A DNA stretch of 64,000 nucleotides from JARRKU01 sp963675565. Lineage in GTDB: Bacteria; Desulfobacterota; Desulfobacteria; Desulfobacterales; Desulfosarcinaceae. Both the position numbers and the translations under genes were made by a program. The notes under the pieces were generated by a model. It saw only the letters and a list, made by a program, of their open reading frames with translations. It was not told the origin of the DNA and made no database searches. Shown here piece by piece: positions 52,967 to 61,518 of the stretch. The first letter of the stretch is position 1. The number at the start of each line of letters is the position of its first letter. The stretch is taken from assembly GCA_963675565.2 (NCBI GenBank), contig CAXXYD010000001.1, positions 868,001 through 932,000 of the forward strand, in the 5' to 3' direction.

Positions 52967-54436
52967 TCACATCAACTGGGTTTCATTTTGCTCAGATTCT
53001 GCGGACTCCACGGTATCCGGGTCGTGCTTCTTTTCCGCATCTTTTTTGTTTTCGATCCTTCGAACGATGGCGCCTTCCACCGACAATGCAGGGAAAATGA
53101 TGAGGTCATAAATATTGATTACAATGCGGCCGCAGTAAAAGCCCAGGTTTCCCATCAACCGTAATGCAAAGGCGATGATTCGCAATGCCCAAGCGGCCAG
53201 AATCCCCAGCACGGTACGCGAAGAGGAAACAAATGATTCGAATGGAATAGCGACAAAAGTCAGGATAAAGGGCAGGATAAAGCCCATGATCATCTGGCCG
53301 ATGGTGGGGATATTGCTCGTCGGCACCCCGGCGGCCTCCACACCGGCAAGCGTCTGCCGCAAGGCCTCCATGTCTGAGGCAATGCGATCGCGCATAAATG
53401 CAAGGGAAGATTCGACGGTGGCCAATATGGTCAGCATACCGAACAATACCCAGAAAATCATCTTGCGCTTTTGGTCCTCCATGCTTCCGATGATGGAAAA
53501 AAGCCGTGTTATTTTGAGGGCATCCATTAAAAACACGCCCACGACGATTTCCAGACATACAATGAACATGCCGGCCACATCCGATGTTTTGAAAGCGCCG
53601 ATGTAACTCGCTCCGCCAACCATCTCGGACATGGGAAGGGCCACCAGGTTGAAGTTGATAATAGACCCCACGACCGCCACCGCCAGCACCAACCCGGAGA
53701 TAAAAAACTGCGTCAGGGAAGAAGAGGAGAGTTGTCGCTCGGCCATATCATTCTGATTGCGCGTTTTTTCATAGGCGTCCATATAACGATCGATTTTTTT
53801 GGAGCGCTGATTCAGATCGGATACCGCTTTCTGAACTCCGGCGAAGGTCTTTTGCGTGCCGCGCCAGGTGGGCAGCATGCGACTGAGTATACTGTGGCGC
53901 TTGGCGACATCCCGGCGATGGCGCTCGACCGCAGCCTTGTGCTGCTCTTCCAGGGTGCGGTGGATCTCTTCCAGCATATTAACCACCATGCGATCACCGG
54001 TGGGTTTGATGTTGGCGATGGCGTCGATGACCTTGACCCAATCCGGCAATTTTTCCGGGATTTCACCGCAGTTGCTGTAATCTTCCTCCAACTGCAGCAG
54101 GTCCTCGGTGATTTTTCGCTGGATTTGGGGATACCCCTGAAGGTCCTTCTGCACGGCAGCACTGATCCGTTCAAATTCACGTTCGACTTTTCTTTCGGCA
54201 AGTTCAAGACCGGCGCTCATCAGTACTTCACGGTTTCTTATCTTTAAGCGCTTCTCGGCGAGTTTGACCGATGCGGCGGAAAGCCGCATGGCGTTGTAAA
54301 CAATGCGCGAAAAAGAAGAGATGGTTCGATGAAAGGGCTTGCGGGCCAGGTACATGGCAAAAAGGGCCAGAACCAGAAGGGGTATGCCGTAAAATATGGG
54401 AACGGAGGCAATGGTCTGCAGCAATGAATTTTCCAT
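52967..54436 (-). CDS. Membrane protein of unknown function paired with VWA lipoprotein
   Basis: A 489-residue protein with one N-terminal helix (about 9-28), a long charged helical region (60-230) that looks like coiled coil, then four or five membrane helices between about 237 and 430 and an acidic tail. I do not recognise the family. The layout, long cytosolic helices plus a membrane bundle, resembles scaffold or mechanosensing-type proteins, but that is a guess. A good sigma-70 promoter lies just upstream, and the VWA lipoprotein is the second gene. Confidence 0.75.
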   Translation of the reverse strand: MENSLLQTIASVPIFYGIPLLVLALFAMYLARKPFHRTISSFSRIVYNAMRLSAASVKLAEKRLKIRNREVLMSAGLELAERKVEREFERISAAVQKDLQGYPQIQRKITEDLLQLEEDYSNCGEIPEKLPDWVKVIDAIANIKPTGDRMVVNMLEEIHRTLEEQHKAAVERHRRDVAKRHSILSRMLPTWRGTQKTFAGVQKAVSDLNQRSKKIDRYMDAYEKTRNQNDMAERQLSSSSLTQFFISGLVLAVAVVGSIINFNLVALPMSEMVGGASYIGAFKTSDVAGMFIVCLEIVVGVFLMDALKITRLFSIIGSMEDQKRKMIFWVLFGMLTILATVESSLAFMRDRIASDMEALRQTLAGVEAAGVPTSNIPTIGQMIMGFILPFILTFVAIPFESFVSSSRTVLGILAAWALRIIAFALRLMGNLGFYCGRIVINIYDLIIFPALSVEGAIVRRIENKKDAEKKHDPDTVESAESEQNETQLM

Positions 54437-54502
54437 GTGGTCCTCCCCTGTTAATAGGATCGCCTTATCCGTAAGGCCTAAATCTTAAATTTCAGGATGC
54501 AA

Positions 54503-54531
54503 ATCATATGCCGTAAAATATGGCATGTCAA
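54503..54531 (-). promoter_or_regulatory. Strong sigma-70 promoter for the membrane/VWA pair
   Basis: On the minus strand TTGACA (54526-54531), a 17-base spacer and TATGAT (54503-54508), 67 bases before the start codon. Confidence 0.65.
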
Positions 54532-54804
54532 GCAACCGCACACCACATCGTCAAACCACGGTTGAATCGCGTCCTCAACAGCTGATCCACTTCATCTGGT
54601 AGTACATGTCTGCTATATATGCTATATTTTGTGGTGCAGACCTGTCAATGGCCGGCGTTATGCCCCGCCGACGCCATGCATGCGATAGCTGATGATCATC
54701 CGGGTGTATATTCATCTGAACACCATTTGACCTAAGATGCTCACCCGAAATGCCAAAAACCATCAAAACTGACAATTTTGGGTTGGGTTTATGGGAGGGT
54801 CTTT

Positions 54805-54924
54805 GGGGACATCTTTGGGGACATCTTTGGGGACATCTTTGGGGACATCTTTGGGGACATCTTTGGGGACATCTTTGGGGACATCTTTGGGGACATCTTT
54901 GGGGACATCTTTGGGGACATCTTT
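54805..54924. repeat. 12-bp tandem repeat, ten units
   Basis: GGGGACATCTTT is repeated ten times without change, and the eleventh GGGGAC is the first six bases of a family A palindrome. The run looks like amplification of the palindrome end plus flank. It encodes (GHLW)n in one plus-strand frame, with no sign of being translated. Confidence 0.96.
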
Positions 54925-54985
54925 GGGGACGTATATCAGGTTATAAGTTAATCTGCGATTAACTTATAACCTGATATACGTCCCC
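54925..54985. repeat. Family A palindrome, copy 11 (A-variant)
   Basis: Perfect 29-bp arms, centre TGC; ends 2 bases from the stop codon of the HAMP-protein gene and directly continues the 12-bp tandem run. Confidence 0.96.
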
Positions 54986-54987
54986 TT

Positions 54988-55662
54988 TTATATATTGCCG
55001 GGGGCATCACCTCCCGGCTCGTTTATCGCCAGGGTTTTATTGCCTTCTATGCTGACATCATAAAAAACATAGGCTTTGGCCATATCGCGCAGGTCATCGA
55101 TGGCCTCTGCCAGCTGCTTGAGGTAACCCAGGCTTTCGAGGGTGAGCCGCCTGTCCTGGCGAAGGTCGGGGTTGTTTTGAATATGATCGAGCAGGGTTAA
55201 ACATTGGCCGGTCTGTTTCCAAATATAAAGCAACAATTCCTGCAGGTTTACCGCCACCTCATTGATGCCGGCACCAATTCTGCCGAATTCATCGGGCGAA
55301 TCGATCACCACGGTTTCATTAAGTTTCCCCCGCGCCAATTGTCCAAGGGCCCGTTCGATGGTGCGCAACGGGCGCTCGATGCGTCGCACGGCAAAGCCCA
55401 GCCAGGCATAGCCGGCAATAAGCAGGATAATCAGTCCACCGCTGAGCAGAAGAATGATACGCAACCTAAGGGAAGCCAGCATCCCCTTAATGGACAACAC
55501 GGCAGCCGGACTCATCTGGGCGCCGCCGCCTAATGCGACTGAATCTATGGTTGCGGATATCTCGAAGTAAATCAGCACAAATACCGCCATGGCCAATAAA
55601 GACACTACGGCCAGACAAAGCAGCAACCATCGTCTTATTTGTGACAATCCATTTTTTTTCAT
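54988..55662 (-). CDS. HAMP-domain membrane protein without output domain
   Basis: A 224-residue protein with two membrane helices (about 12-34 and 67-89) around a short periplasmic loop, then a HAMP domain (RRIERPLRTIERALGQLARG) and a helical tail of about 110 residues. No kinase, methyl-accepting or cyclase domain is present. It is downstream of cheW in the same direction, suggesting it modulates the chemoreceptor-CheW complex. The start is uncertain: ATG at 55662 or TTG at 55683. Confidence 0.75.
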   Translation of the reverse strand: MKKNGLSQIRRWLLLCLAVVSLLAMAVFVLIYFEISATIDSVALGGGAQMSPAAVLSIKGMLASLRLRIILLLSGGLIILLIAGYAWLGFAVRRIERPLRTIERALGQLARGKLNETVVIDSPDEFGRIGAGINEVAVNLQELLLYIWKQTGQCLTLLDHIQNNPDLRQDRRLTLESLGYLKQLAEAIDDLRDMAKAYVFYDVSIEGNKTLAINEPGGDAPGNI

Positions 55663-55707
55663 GAGCGGTTGCGCGAACTGCAAATATAATACAACAGCAT
55701 TAAATAA

Positions 55708-56196
55708 TTATACGGATTCCAATTTTTGCAATGCTTCGATTTCACTTGTGTCGAGCATACGGACCAAGTGGGTTACAATGAGTAAACCCAGTTCTGTATT
55801 GCACACACCGAGAATATATTGCGAGCGCAACCCTGCCAACATGAGTTCGGGGGCCGGTAAAATGGATTCGGGTGGAATTTTCATGATACGGGTGACAGAG
55901 TTCACCAAATAGCCGACCACGTTCTTGCCCAGGGCAACAACCAGAAGCCATAGGACCCCGTCCCTGGGAGCGGCTCCGGGATCCAGTCGCACCCTTAAAT
56001 CAATCACGGGAACGCGCTGTCCTCTCAGGTTAACCACGCCCTGGATAAAATTGGGTAACTGACGGACCGGTTCAATATCCGGATCACGCAAAATCTCCTG
56101 AACGGAAAGGATATCGGTGCCGAACAATTTCTCTCCGGCATAAAAACCGATCATCTGAAGGTTCTCTTTTTGTTCTGAAAAACGTGCCAATGGCAT
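55708..56196 (-). CDS. cheW: CheW-like coupling protein
   Basis: A 162-residue CheW domain: IGFYAGEKLFGTDILSVQEI at the start, PNFIQGVVNLRGQRVPVIDL around the receptor-binding groove, and VNSVTRIMKIPPESI later (each shown in part). CheW links receptors to CheA. It follows the receptor gene but is separated from it by a terminator, and no cheA, cheR or cheB is in the window. Confidence 0.9.
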   Translation of the reverse strand: MPLARFSEQKENLQMIGFYAGEKLFGTDILSVQEILRDPDIEPVRQLPNFIQGVVNLRGQRVPVIDLRVRLDPGAAPRDGVLWLLVVALGKNVVGYLVNSVTRIMKIPPESILPAPELMLAGLRSQYILGVCNTELGLLIVTHLVRMLDTSEIEALQKLESV

Positions 56197-56243
56197 CCCA
56201 TCCTATGTTAATCGTTCAAACCATCTGAAACATCGGGCGGATG

Positions 56244-56290
56244 AAAAAGGGGGTAGCAGTCCACCTTGCCGGTTACGGACTGCTACCCCC
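56244..56290 (-). terminator. Rho-independent terminator after the chemoreceptor gene
   Basis: On the minus strand a perfect 14-bp stem (GGGGGTAGCAGTCC with GGACTGCTACCCCC) closes a 14-base loop and is followed by TTTTT. It lies 13 bases after the chemoreceptor stop and before cheW. Confidence 0.9.
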
Positions 56291-56302
56291 TGCAATATTT
56301 AA

Positions 56303-58819
56303 CTATACCTCGGTATTGGTCTCATAATCGGGCTGGTTCAGTTCCGCATCACTGCCGGAATGCCCTTTCTGGACCTTGAATTGCGCCACCTGACGAGTCA
56401 GGTTGGCCGCCAGTCGCTGCATTTCCAATGTAATGCCCACGACCTCGCCGGCTCCGGCAGCGGTCTGCTGGGCGCGCTGGGCCGAAGCCACGGTAATTTC
56501 ACGCAGCTTCTGGGATCGTCCCGCCTGCAATTCGGTCATTTCCTGCATTTTTCCGGACTGGTCCAAAATGCCGCGCATCTCATTGCCCACGGAAGTGGCC
56601 CGTTCAGCCGCTTGGGCGACCTGTTCTGAAATTGCGTTCGATTTTTGCACCAGGGCGGTCAACGCGGCCTGGGCCTCTTTTCGGCGCTCGCCCTGTTGTC
56701 CGGCCATTCCTTCAATTTCCCGGGCAAGAGAAGTCAAGTCATCGACCAGTGCCGTGACATCCTTGTTGCTGTCCGCCAGCAAATCGGCCGACCGGGCGAT
56801 CTCCTCAATGGCGAGCATGTTGATTTCGCCACCCTTGGCAATCTTGCGCAAGGCTTCCTGGGATCGGTCGGTCAGGCGGGTTCCTTCTTCAACCTTGTTG
56901 GTGGAGTCTTTGATCAACTGAGTGATCTCCTTGGCCGCTTCGGATGATCGCTGGGCCAGTTTACCGACTTCATCGGCAACCACCGCGAAGCCCTTGCCGT
57001 GGACACCGGCGCGGGCCGCCTCGATGGCGGCATTCAAGGCAAGCAAGTTGGTCTGCTCGGCAATTTCGGTGATTACGCTGATGATATCCGAGATCTGTTC
57101 GGAAGATGTCTTGATGGCCTGCATACCGTTAACCGTGGCATCCACCGTTGCCTGGCCTTCCTGGGCTGCTTCAAGCACCGTACGGCCCTGCTCGGTGGCA
57201 CGATCCGCGGCGCGGGTCATCTCTTCCACCGACCGGGCGATGGCGCGCATGGCATCGGTCATCTGGATGACCTGTTCGCCCTGACGCTGGGCAGTGGCGG
57301 TAACCTTGGCACCGGTTTCACCCATGGCGGCCACACGTTCTGTGGCCACGCTGGCCTCCTGGATCTGCTCGCTGGATGCATCATCCACCTTTTTCATGGT
57401 TTCCATAAGCTGCTCGACGCGCCGTGATGATTCGTTGGCCGCATCCGCCTGACTCTTGGACGCGTTCTGCACCTGCCCGGCGGTTTCTCCCATCTGCCCC
57501 ACCGTATCCAGGATAACGCCCATTTGTTTCTCTTCATCCTCAGCGCGATCGCGGTTGGCCGTAGCGCGCTTGGCCACATCGGCGGACTGGGCATTCACGT
57601 GTTTGGCCGCATCATCCACCATGGTAAATGAATCCCGCATGGCTTTCATCATGTTGTTGAACTCACGCCCCATGACGCCAATCTCGTCCCGCGAGGAAAC
57701 CTGGACATCCAGGGTCAAGTCTCGGTCGCGGGCAACCTGGCGAATAGTACCGGCCATGCGCAGAATCGGCTGGGTAATACCACCCACCAGGAACCATACG
57801 ATGGCGCCCAGGATGAAAAGCCCGCCAAACCCGATAAGCAGGGAACGCGTAAAAATCTGCCGCGCACGTTCGGTGATTTTGTTCTCCTCGATATTGGTGA
57901 CCAGGCTCCATCTTTTATCGGCCAGCCCGATGGAAATGGGCGCAAAGGCGTAGAATGCTTTTTTGCCCGTGGTCGTGGACACCTTGTACTGCGAGGTTTC
58001 CTTGCCCTGGCGCACCGCATCGATGGCCTGCTTTTCGAACTTGAAGAATTCCATTGTTTTGCCCACGTTGGCCCACTTGGTGGGATGGGCGATCATAACG
58101 CCGTTGTTGGCCATCATGAATCCGTAGCCAATATCGAAAAACTTCACCCGCTTGATGATGGGTTCTAAAAAGGGCTTCAATGGAAGATCAATCCCCACGA
58201 CCCCGACCACCTGGTCTTCAAAACGCACCGGCACGGCCAGAATGGTTTTCAGAAACTTTCCGCCATCGACTTCATAGGCGACGGGGTCGAAAACCTCCTC
58301 TTTGCCTGATTTTAAGGGTACCTGATAGTAGTCGCCGGCACCCTCGACGGTGTAATTAGCCAGCGCCTCGACGTCGACTTCGCCATACAAGCGGTTCCAG
58401 TAGGGAATATAGCGCCCCGTCGCGTCATGCCCGATGGCGTTCTTGAACTCGAAATCCTTGCCGTCCAGGGCATTGGGTTCCCAGCAGGTCCATACGGCAA
58501 GAAAGGTTGGATATTGTTCCAGTACGTTTTTCAAGATACCGTCGATCATATCCCGAGGCGGCACGCCGCGTCCTTTCATCCCCTCCAGGGCCTGGGCGAT
58601 TGTTCGCGCTGCATCCATGGCGGTCTGGACTTCCGCCTGCACAACAGCACCCCAGCGCCTTGCAACCTCGAACGCCTTGTCATGCGCTTCATCCAGCGCC
58701 ATCTGCCGGGCATTGATACCCACCCAGAGAATAGCTGCCGCCATTACCACAGCAGCCGCAGCCAGAATTTGAATGGCCATTTTCGGCCGTAACCCAAGAT
58801 CCCTTAGTTTTTCAAACAT
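56303..58819 (-). CDS. Methyl-accepting chemotaxis protein with dCache sensor
   Basis: An 838-residue chemoreceptor. A signal-anchor helix (about 13-35) is followed by a periplasmic sensor of about 280 residues with a double-Cache look (WTCWEPNALDGKDFEF, GVVGIDLPLKPFLEPI), a second helix, HAMP (about 365-420) and the signalling domain with tip EQTNLLALNAAIEAARAGV. There is no C-terminal CheR-binding pentapeptide. AGGAGG lies 7 bases before the chosen ATG; longer frames are not receptor-like. Confidence 0.94.
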   Translation of the reverse strand: MFEKLRDLGLRPKMAIQILAAAAVVMAAAILWVGINARQMALDEAHDKAFEVARRWGAVVQAEVQTAMDAARTIAQALEGMKGRGVPPRDMIDGILKNVLEQYPTFLAVWTCWEPNALDGKDFEFKNAIGHDATGRYIPYWNRLYGEVDVEALANYTVEGAGDYYQVPLKSGKEEVFDPVAYEVDGGKFLKTILAVPVRFEDQVVGVVGIDLPLKPFLEPIIKRVKFFDIGYGFMMANNGVMIAHPTKWANVGKTMEFFKFEKQAIDAVRQGKETSQYKVSTTTGKKAFYAFAPISIGLADKRWSLVTNIEENKITERARQIFTRSLLIGFGGLFILGAIVWFLVGGITQPILRMAGTIRQVARDRDLTLDVQVSSRDEIGVMGREFNNMMKAMRDSFTMVDDAAKHVNAQSADVAKRATANRDRAEDEEKQMGVILDTVGQMGETAGQVQNASKSQADAANESSRRVEQLMETMKKVDDASSEQIQEASVATERVAAMGETGAKVTATAQRQGEQVIQMTDAMRAIARSVEEMTRAADRATEQGRTVLEAAQEGQATVDATVNGMQAIKTSSEQISDIISVITEIAEQTNLLALNAAIEAARAGVHGKGFAVVADEVGKLAQRSSEAAKEITQLIKDSTNKVEEGTRLTDRSQEALRKIAKGGEINMLAIEEIARSADLLADSNKDVTALVDDLTSLAREIEGMAGQQGERRKEAQAALTALVQKSNAISEQVAQAAERATSVGNEMRGILDQSGKMQEMTELQAGRSQKLREITVASAQRAQQTAAGAGEVVGITLEMQRLAANLTRQVAQFKVQKGHSGSDAELNQPDYETNTEV

Positions 58820-58938
58820 ATAATTTGCCTCCTGTGCGCCATGTAGTGGTTCCCGCATCAAACAGTACATTGGCGGAGAATAATATTACAGCACCGGCAT
58901 CGCAGTCGCCGGCCAAAAACCATTTTGGCCGTGTCGGA

Positions 58939-59166
58939 TCACTCGATGACCTTCGATGCAATTTTCCGAAAACTTTTTGGAATTTTCAGTCCAAGTTGAT
59001 TGGCGATCTTCATGTTAATTTTGATACCATCGGTAATACCATCGCTCCAGGCATAGCCTTGATAATAAGAATCGATGAATAGAACACGACTTGCACAATA
59101 AGCGACAGGTGCAGATAACAGGATTGCAGAAACCACGAGCACGGCTATACCAAATCTCATTTTCAA
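58939..59166 (-). pseudogene. ABC substrate-binding protein remnant with internal deletion
   Basis: A 75-codon open frame. Residues 1-25 are a signal peptide; 26-48 (SRVLFIDSYYQGYAWSDGI) match the start, and 50-75 (NMKIANQLGLKIPKSFRKIA then KVIE) match the very end, of the ABC-type periplasmic binding protein family that I recall as COG2984-like. The roughly 250 residues expected between are missing, with the frame intact. It lies upstream of the chemoreceptor gene, whose ligand it may once have bound. It could also be a small expressed peptide. Confidence 0.7.
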
Positions 59167-59245
59167 ACCTCCTTATGGCGCGTCACAAGACTATCAACGC
59201 AAAACATTTCAGCACGGATTAGAAGTTTAATGCCCGTCAGTTAAC

Positions 59246-59290
59246 AAAAAAGCCGACATAGCCTTGTGCAATCCACAATACTATATCGGC
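59246..59290 (-). terminator. Rho-independent terminator upstream of the remnant gene
   Basis: On the minus strand GCCGATATAG pairs with CTATGTCGGC (one wobble), with an inner TTGTG/CACAA stem, followed by TTTTTTG. It would end transcription coming from the alpha/beta hydrolase gene. Confidence 0.75.
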
Positions 59291-59595
59291 AACCCTGTCA
59301 TTAACTGTAGTCATTTAATTCACTAATCGCTTCAGTCCACCAGCACCCCATGTACGAATATGGGGCAACGTAAGGAGGGGTTCCTCAAATCTCTATTATC
59401 ATTATTACTTATAGAAAAAGTTCGGTGGGTTGTCAAACAAAAGATATTCGTCACCCATAAGAAAACAGTAACGATATTTGCCGGTTGGCGACGGAGTGAT
59501 TGTTTCGGCAGCCAGAACCGGGATCATCGGGCAGCCCGCCTTGAGGTCCAATGGCCGTGACCGCATCCTGAGGCCCCGGCTCTTAAGGCCAAACG
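59291..59595. other. 305-base gap with an unresolved short frame
   Basis: On the minus strand a frame ending FDNPPNFFYK (stop at 59405) could give a 40-50-residue peptide, but it lacks a ribosome-binding site and recognisable homology. Nothing else is seen. Confidence 0.35.
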
Positions 59596-60393
59596 TCAGC
59601 GGCCTAGAAAATCGATCACCAAAGCAATGAATCGCTCCGGCGCCTCGGCCGGAATCGAATGGCCGACGCCTTTTAACTCGACTTGTCTTCCCCCGCACAA
59701 ACGCGCAATTTCTCCAGCACCCTCGAAGGTTACCAGTGGATCATCTTCACCTGTGATCACCAGCACCAGCCCCTCGGTCTTATGCAAATAATCGGACAAC
59801 GGCGGATAATGCTGTATGGCCGACAAATGGGCGCGCAGAGAATCGGTTTTATTCCGCCGCACAATCGTGGCGACCAGACGTTCGATGGTTTTTCGGTTTT
59901 CGAAAAGATAATTTCTGCCGAACACCAGAGGCACGGCCGCCCATACCATGGCATCCAGGCTGTGGCGTTGCAGGATTTCGTGCCAGGAGCGAACGATCAT
60001 CCGCGCGCGAAAGGTTGCCCGGGTGGATAAGCTGCATAATACCATCCGCGACACCAGACCGGGAGTGTCCTTGGCCAGGGCCAGGGCAACTCTGGCGCCA
60101 TGGCTGATTGCCACCAGTTTGGTCTGCCGGACTTCCAACTCGAACAAGAGGGCCTTCAAGTCTTCTACATGGAGGTTCAATGACAGGGGCGCTTCTCCAA
60201 GATCGCTCTCGCCCTGCCCTCTGGCGTCATAGACAATCAAACGAAAATGATCCGCCAACGCTTTGCTGACCAGTTTCCAGTATATGGTGGTCTGTAACGT
60301 GCCATTGATAAATGTGATCGTCGGTTTGCCGGGGCCGTCTCCGATCACCTCGTAATAAAGGCTGCAATTGTCGTTTACCTTGCAAAACGGCAT
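59596..60393 (-). CDS. Alpha/beta hydrolase
   Basis: A 265-residue alpha/beta-fold hydrolase. FINGTLQTTIYWKLV is the oxyanion region, the nucleophile serine lies in VAISHGARVALALA (an AxSxG variant of the GxSxG elbow), the acid is in ITGEDDPLV and the histidine in KGVGHSIPAEAPE. It resembles the large group around 3-oxoadipate enol-lactonase/BioH-like hydrolases; the substrate is unknown. No signal peptide. Confidence 0.87.
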   Translation of the reverse strand: MPFCKVNDNCSLYYEVIGDGPGKPTITFINGTLQTTIYWKLVSKALADHFRLIVYDARGQGESDLGEAPLSLNLHVEDLKALLFELEVRQTKLVAISHGARVALALAKDTPGLVSRMVLCSLSTRATFRARMIVRSWHEILQRHSLDAMVWAAVPLVFGRNYLFENRKTIERLVATIVRRNKTDSLRAHLSAIQHYPPLSDYLHKTEGLVLVITGEDDPLVTFEGAGEIARLCGGRQVELKGVGHSIPAEAPERFIALVIDFLGR

Positions 60394-60693
60394 AAACCCA
60401 CCCCTTTCGACCTTTCAACACAATCTTCCCACCGGAGATGAAAAAGAAAAAGATTATAATTGTGATTTTCGTCGATTCCGGGTACCCAATACATAGGATC
60501 TGACATCAAAATGACAAAGCAGGAAAGAAAATGCAATATAATTGCTGCGGCCATTGTGCCGCCGGCAAAACGGAACTGGTCGTTAGTTGGTCCTGAAAAA
60601 CCGGGTCCTTGCGAGCGGGTCAGAGACAGGGGCAACCGGTCGGTTAGAAATTAAAAGCCAATGTTTTAGGCGTCACATTTGGAATCCTCAGCA

Positions 60694-60756
60694 GGAGCGG
60701 CTTTTAGCCGCGATCATTTACACTGCCTGCCAATAATCGCGGCGGAATGCCGCTCC
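60694..60756. repeat. REP-like palindrome
   Basis: GGAGCGGC...GCCGCGAT pairs with ATCGCGGC...GCCGCTCC across a 21-base loop. The GGAGCGGCTTTTAGCCGCGA end resembles REP sequences that I know from other Proteobacteria; single copy in the window. Confidence 0.75.
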
Positions 60757-60810
60757 AATTCAAAGCAGGTACTAAGTTAATAACATTGAACCGGCCATCA
60801 GGGAGTGAAA

Positions 60811-60972
60811 TTGGATATCATTAAAATCTTACTGGCTATTATCATGCCGCCGGTTGCGGCATTCTTGCAAGTGGGCCTGTCCACCCATTTTTTTATTAAT
60901 ATTTTGCTGACCCTGCTGGGCGGCATTCCCGGCGTTGTCCATGCCCTGTGGCTGATTGTTAAACGCAAGTAA
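60811..60972 (+). CDS. Pmp3/YqaE-family small membrane protein
   Basis: A 53-residue protein, MDIIKILLAIIMPPVAAFLQ then VGLSTHFFINILLTLLGGIP and GVVHALWLIVKRK, with two hydrophobic helices joined by a short loop. The order IxMPPVAAFLQxG and LTLLGGIPGxxHALW is the hallmark of the Pmp3 (UPF0057/YqaE) family, small proteolipids tied to salt or membrane stress. The start is TTG with GGGAG 5 bases upstream, which with its length makes it easy to miss. It stands alone on the plus strand after a REP-like palindrome. Confidence 0.9.
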   Translation: MDIIKILLAIIMPPVAAFLQVGLSTHFFINILLTLLGGIPGVVHALWLIVKRK

Positions 60973-61356
60973 CCCATCCGGGCCTTGAAACCAAAATTGA
61001 TTTGTAAAAAAAGGGGGTTGAAGCGATTCTAAAGGCTGAATGCCGTTGTCTCCTGAAACCGGCCGCTAAAAAAAGGTAGTGTCAGGCCTTAAGGCGTTAT
61101 CCTCCCGGCACAGTCCCGCGCCGCCGGTCCTGTGCCGGAATTCGGATAAAACCTGAGAATGATGTTGGCGCCAAGCATTCGACGCGCGAAAATCGAAGAT
61201 GCGCCTAATAATAATTGAAGCTTTCGGTATATTATTTTGAAAATAATATTCTGTCAAGGTTTATTTTTATTATTTATCAATATTTATTTTTTGAATTTTA
61301 TTTATTTTAAAAATAAGTTTTTTGAGACCAAGTCAGAGACAGGGAATTGCGCCGTA
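60973..61356. other. 384-base AT-rich gap
   Basis: Sequence between 61230 and 61325 is strongly A+T-rich with runs of A and T; no gene, terminator or RNA recognised. Confidence 0.4.
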
Positions 61357-61417
61357 GGGGACGTATATCAGGTTATCAGTTAATCTGAGATTAACTGATA
61401 ACCTGATATACGTCCCC
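61357..61417. repeat. Family A palindrome, copy 12 (C-variant)
   Basis: Perfect 29-bp arms, centre TGA. The only copy that lies upstream of a gene and not near any stop codon. Confidence 0.96.
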
Positions 61418-61434
61418 TTTCTGGCCAAGGTACG

Positions 61435-61462
61435 TTGATTTTCGCTGTAAAACCGTTATAAT
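61435..61462 (+). promoter_or_regulatory. Predicted sigma-70 promoter for the DUF2959-like lipoprotein gene
   Basis: TTGATT (61435-61440), a 16-base spacer and a consensus TATAAT (61457-61462), 56 bases before the start and 17 bases after a family A palindrome. Confidence 0.6.
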
Positions 61463-61518
61463 GAGTCAATCCAGACCACTGCCAATAACGCAAAGATATC
61501 AAACCAAGGAGATTGCGG

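Noticed and set aside
54750..54962. Plus-strand frame encoding repeated GHLW
   Set aside because: Entirely explained by the 12-bp tandem run and the family A palindrome; no translation signals.
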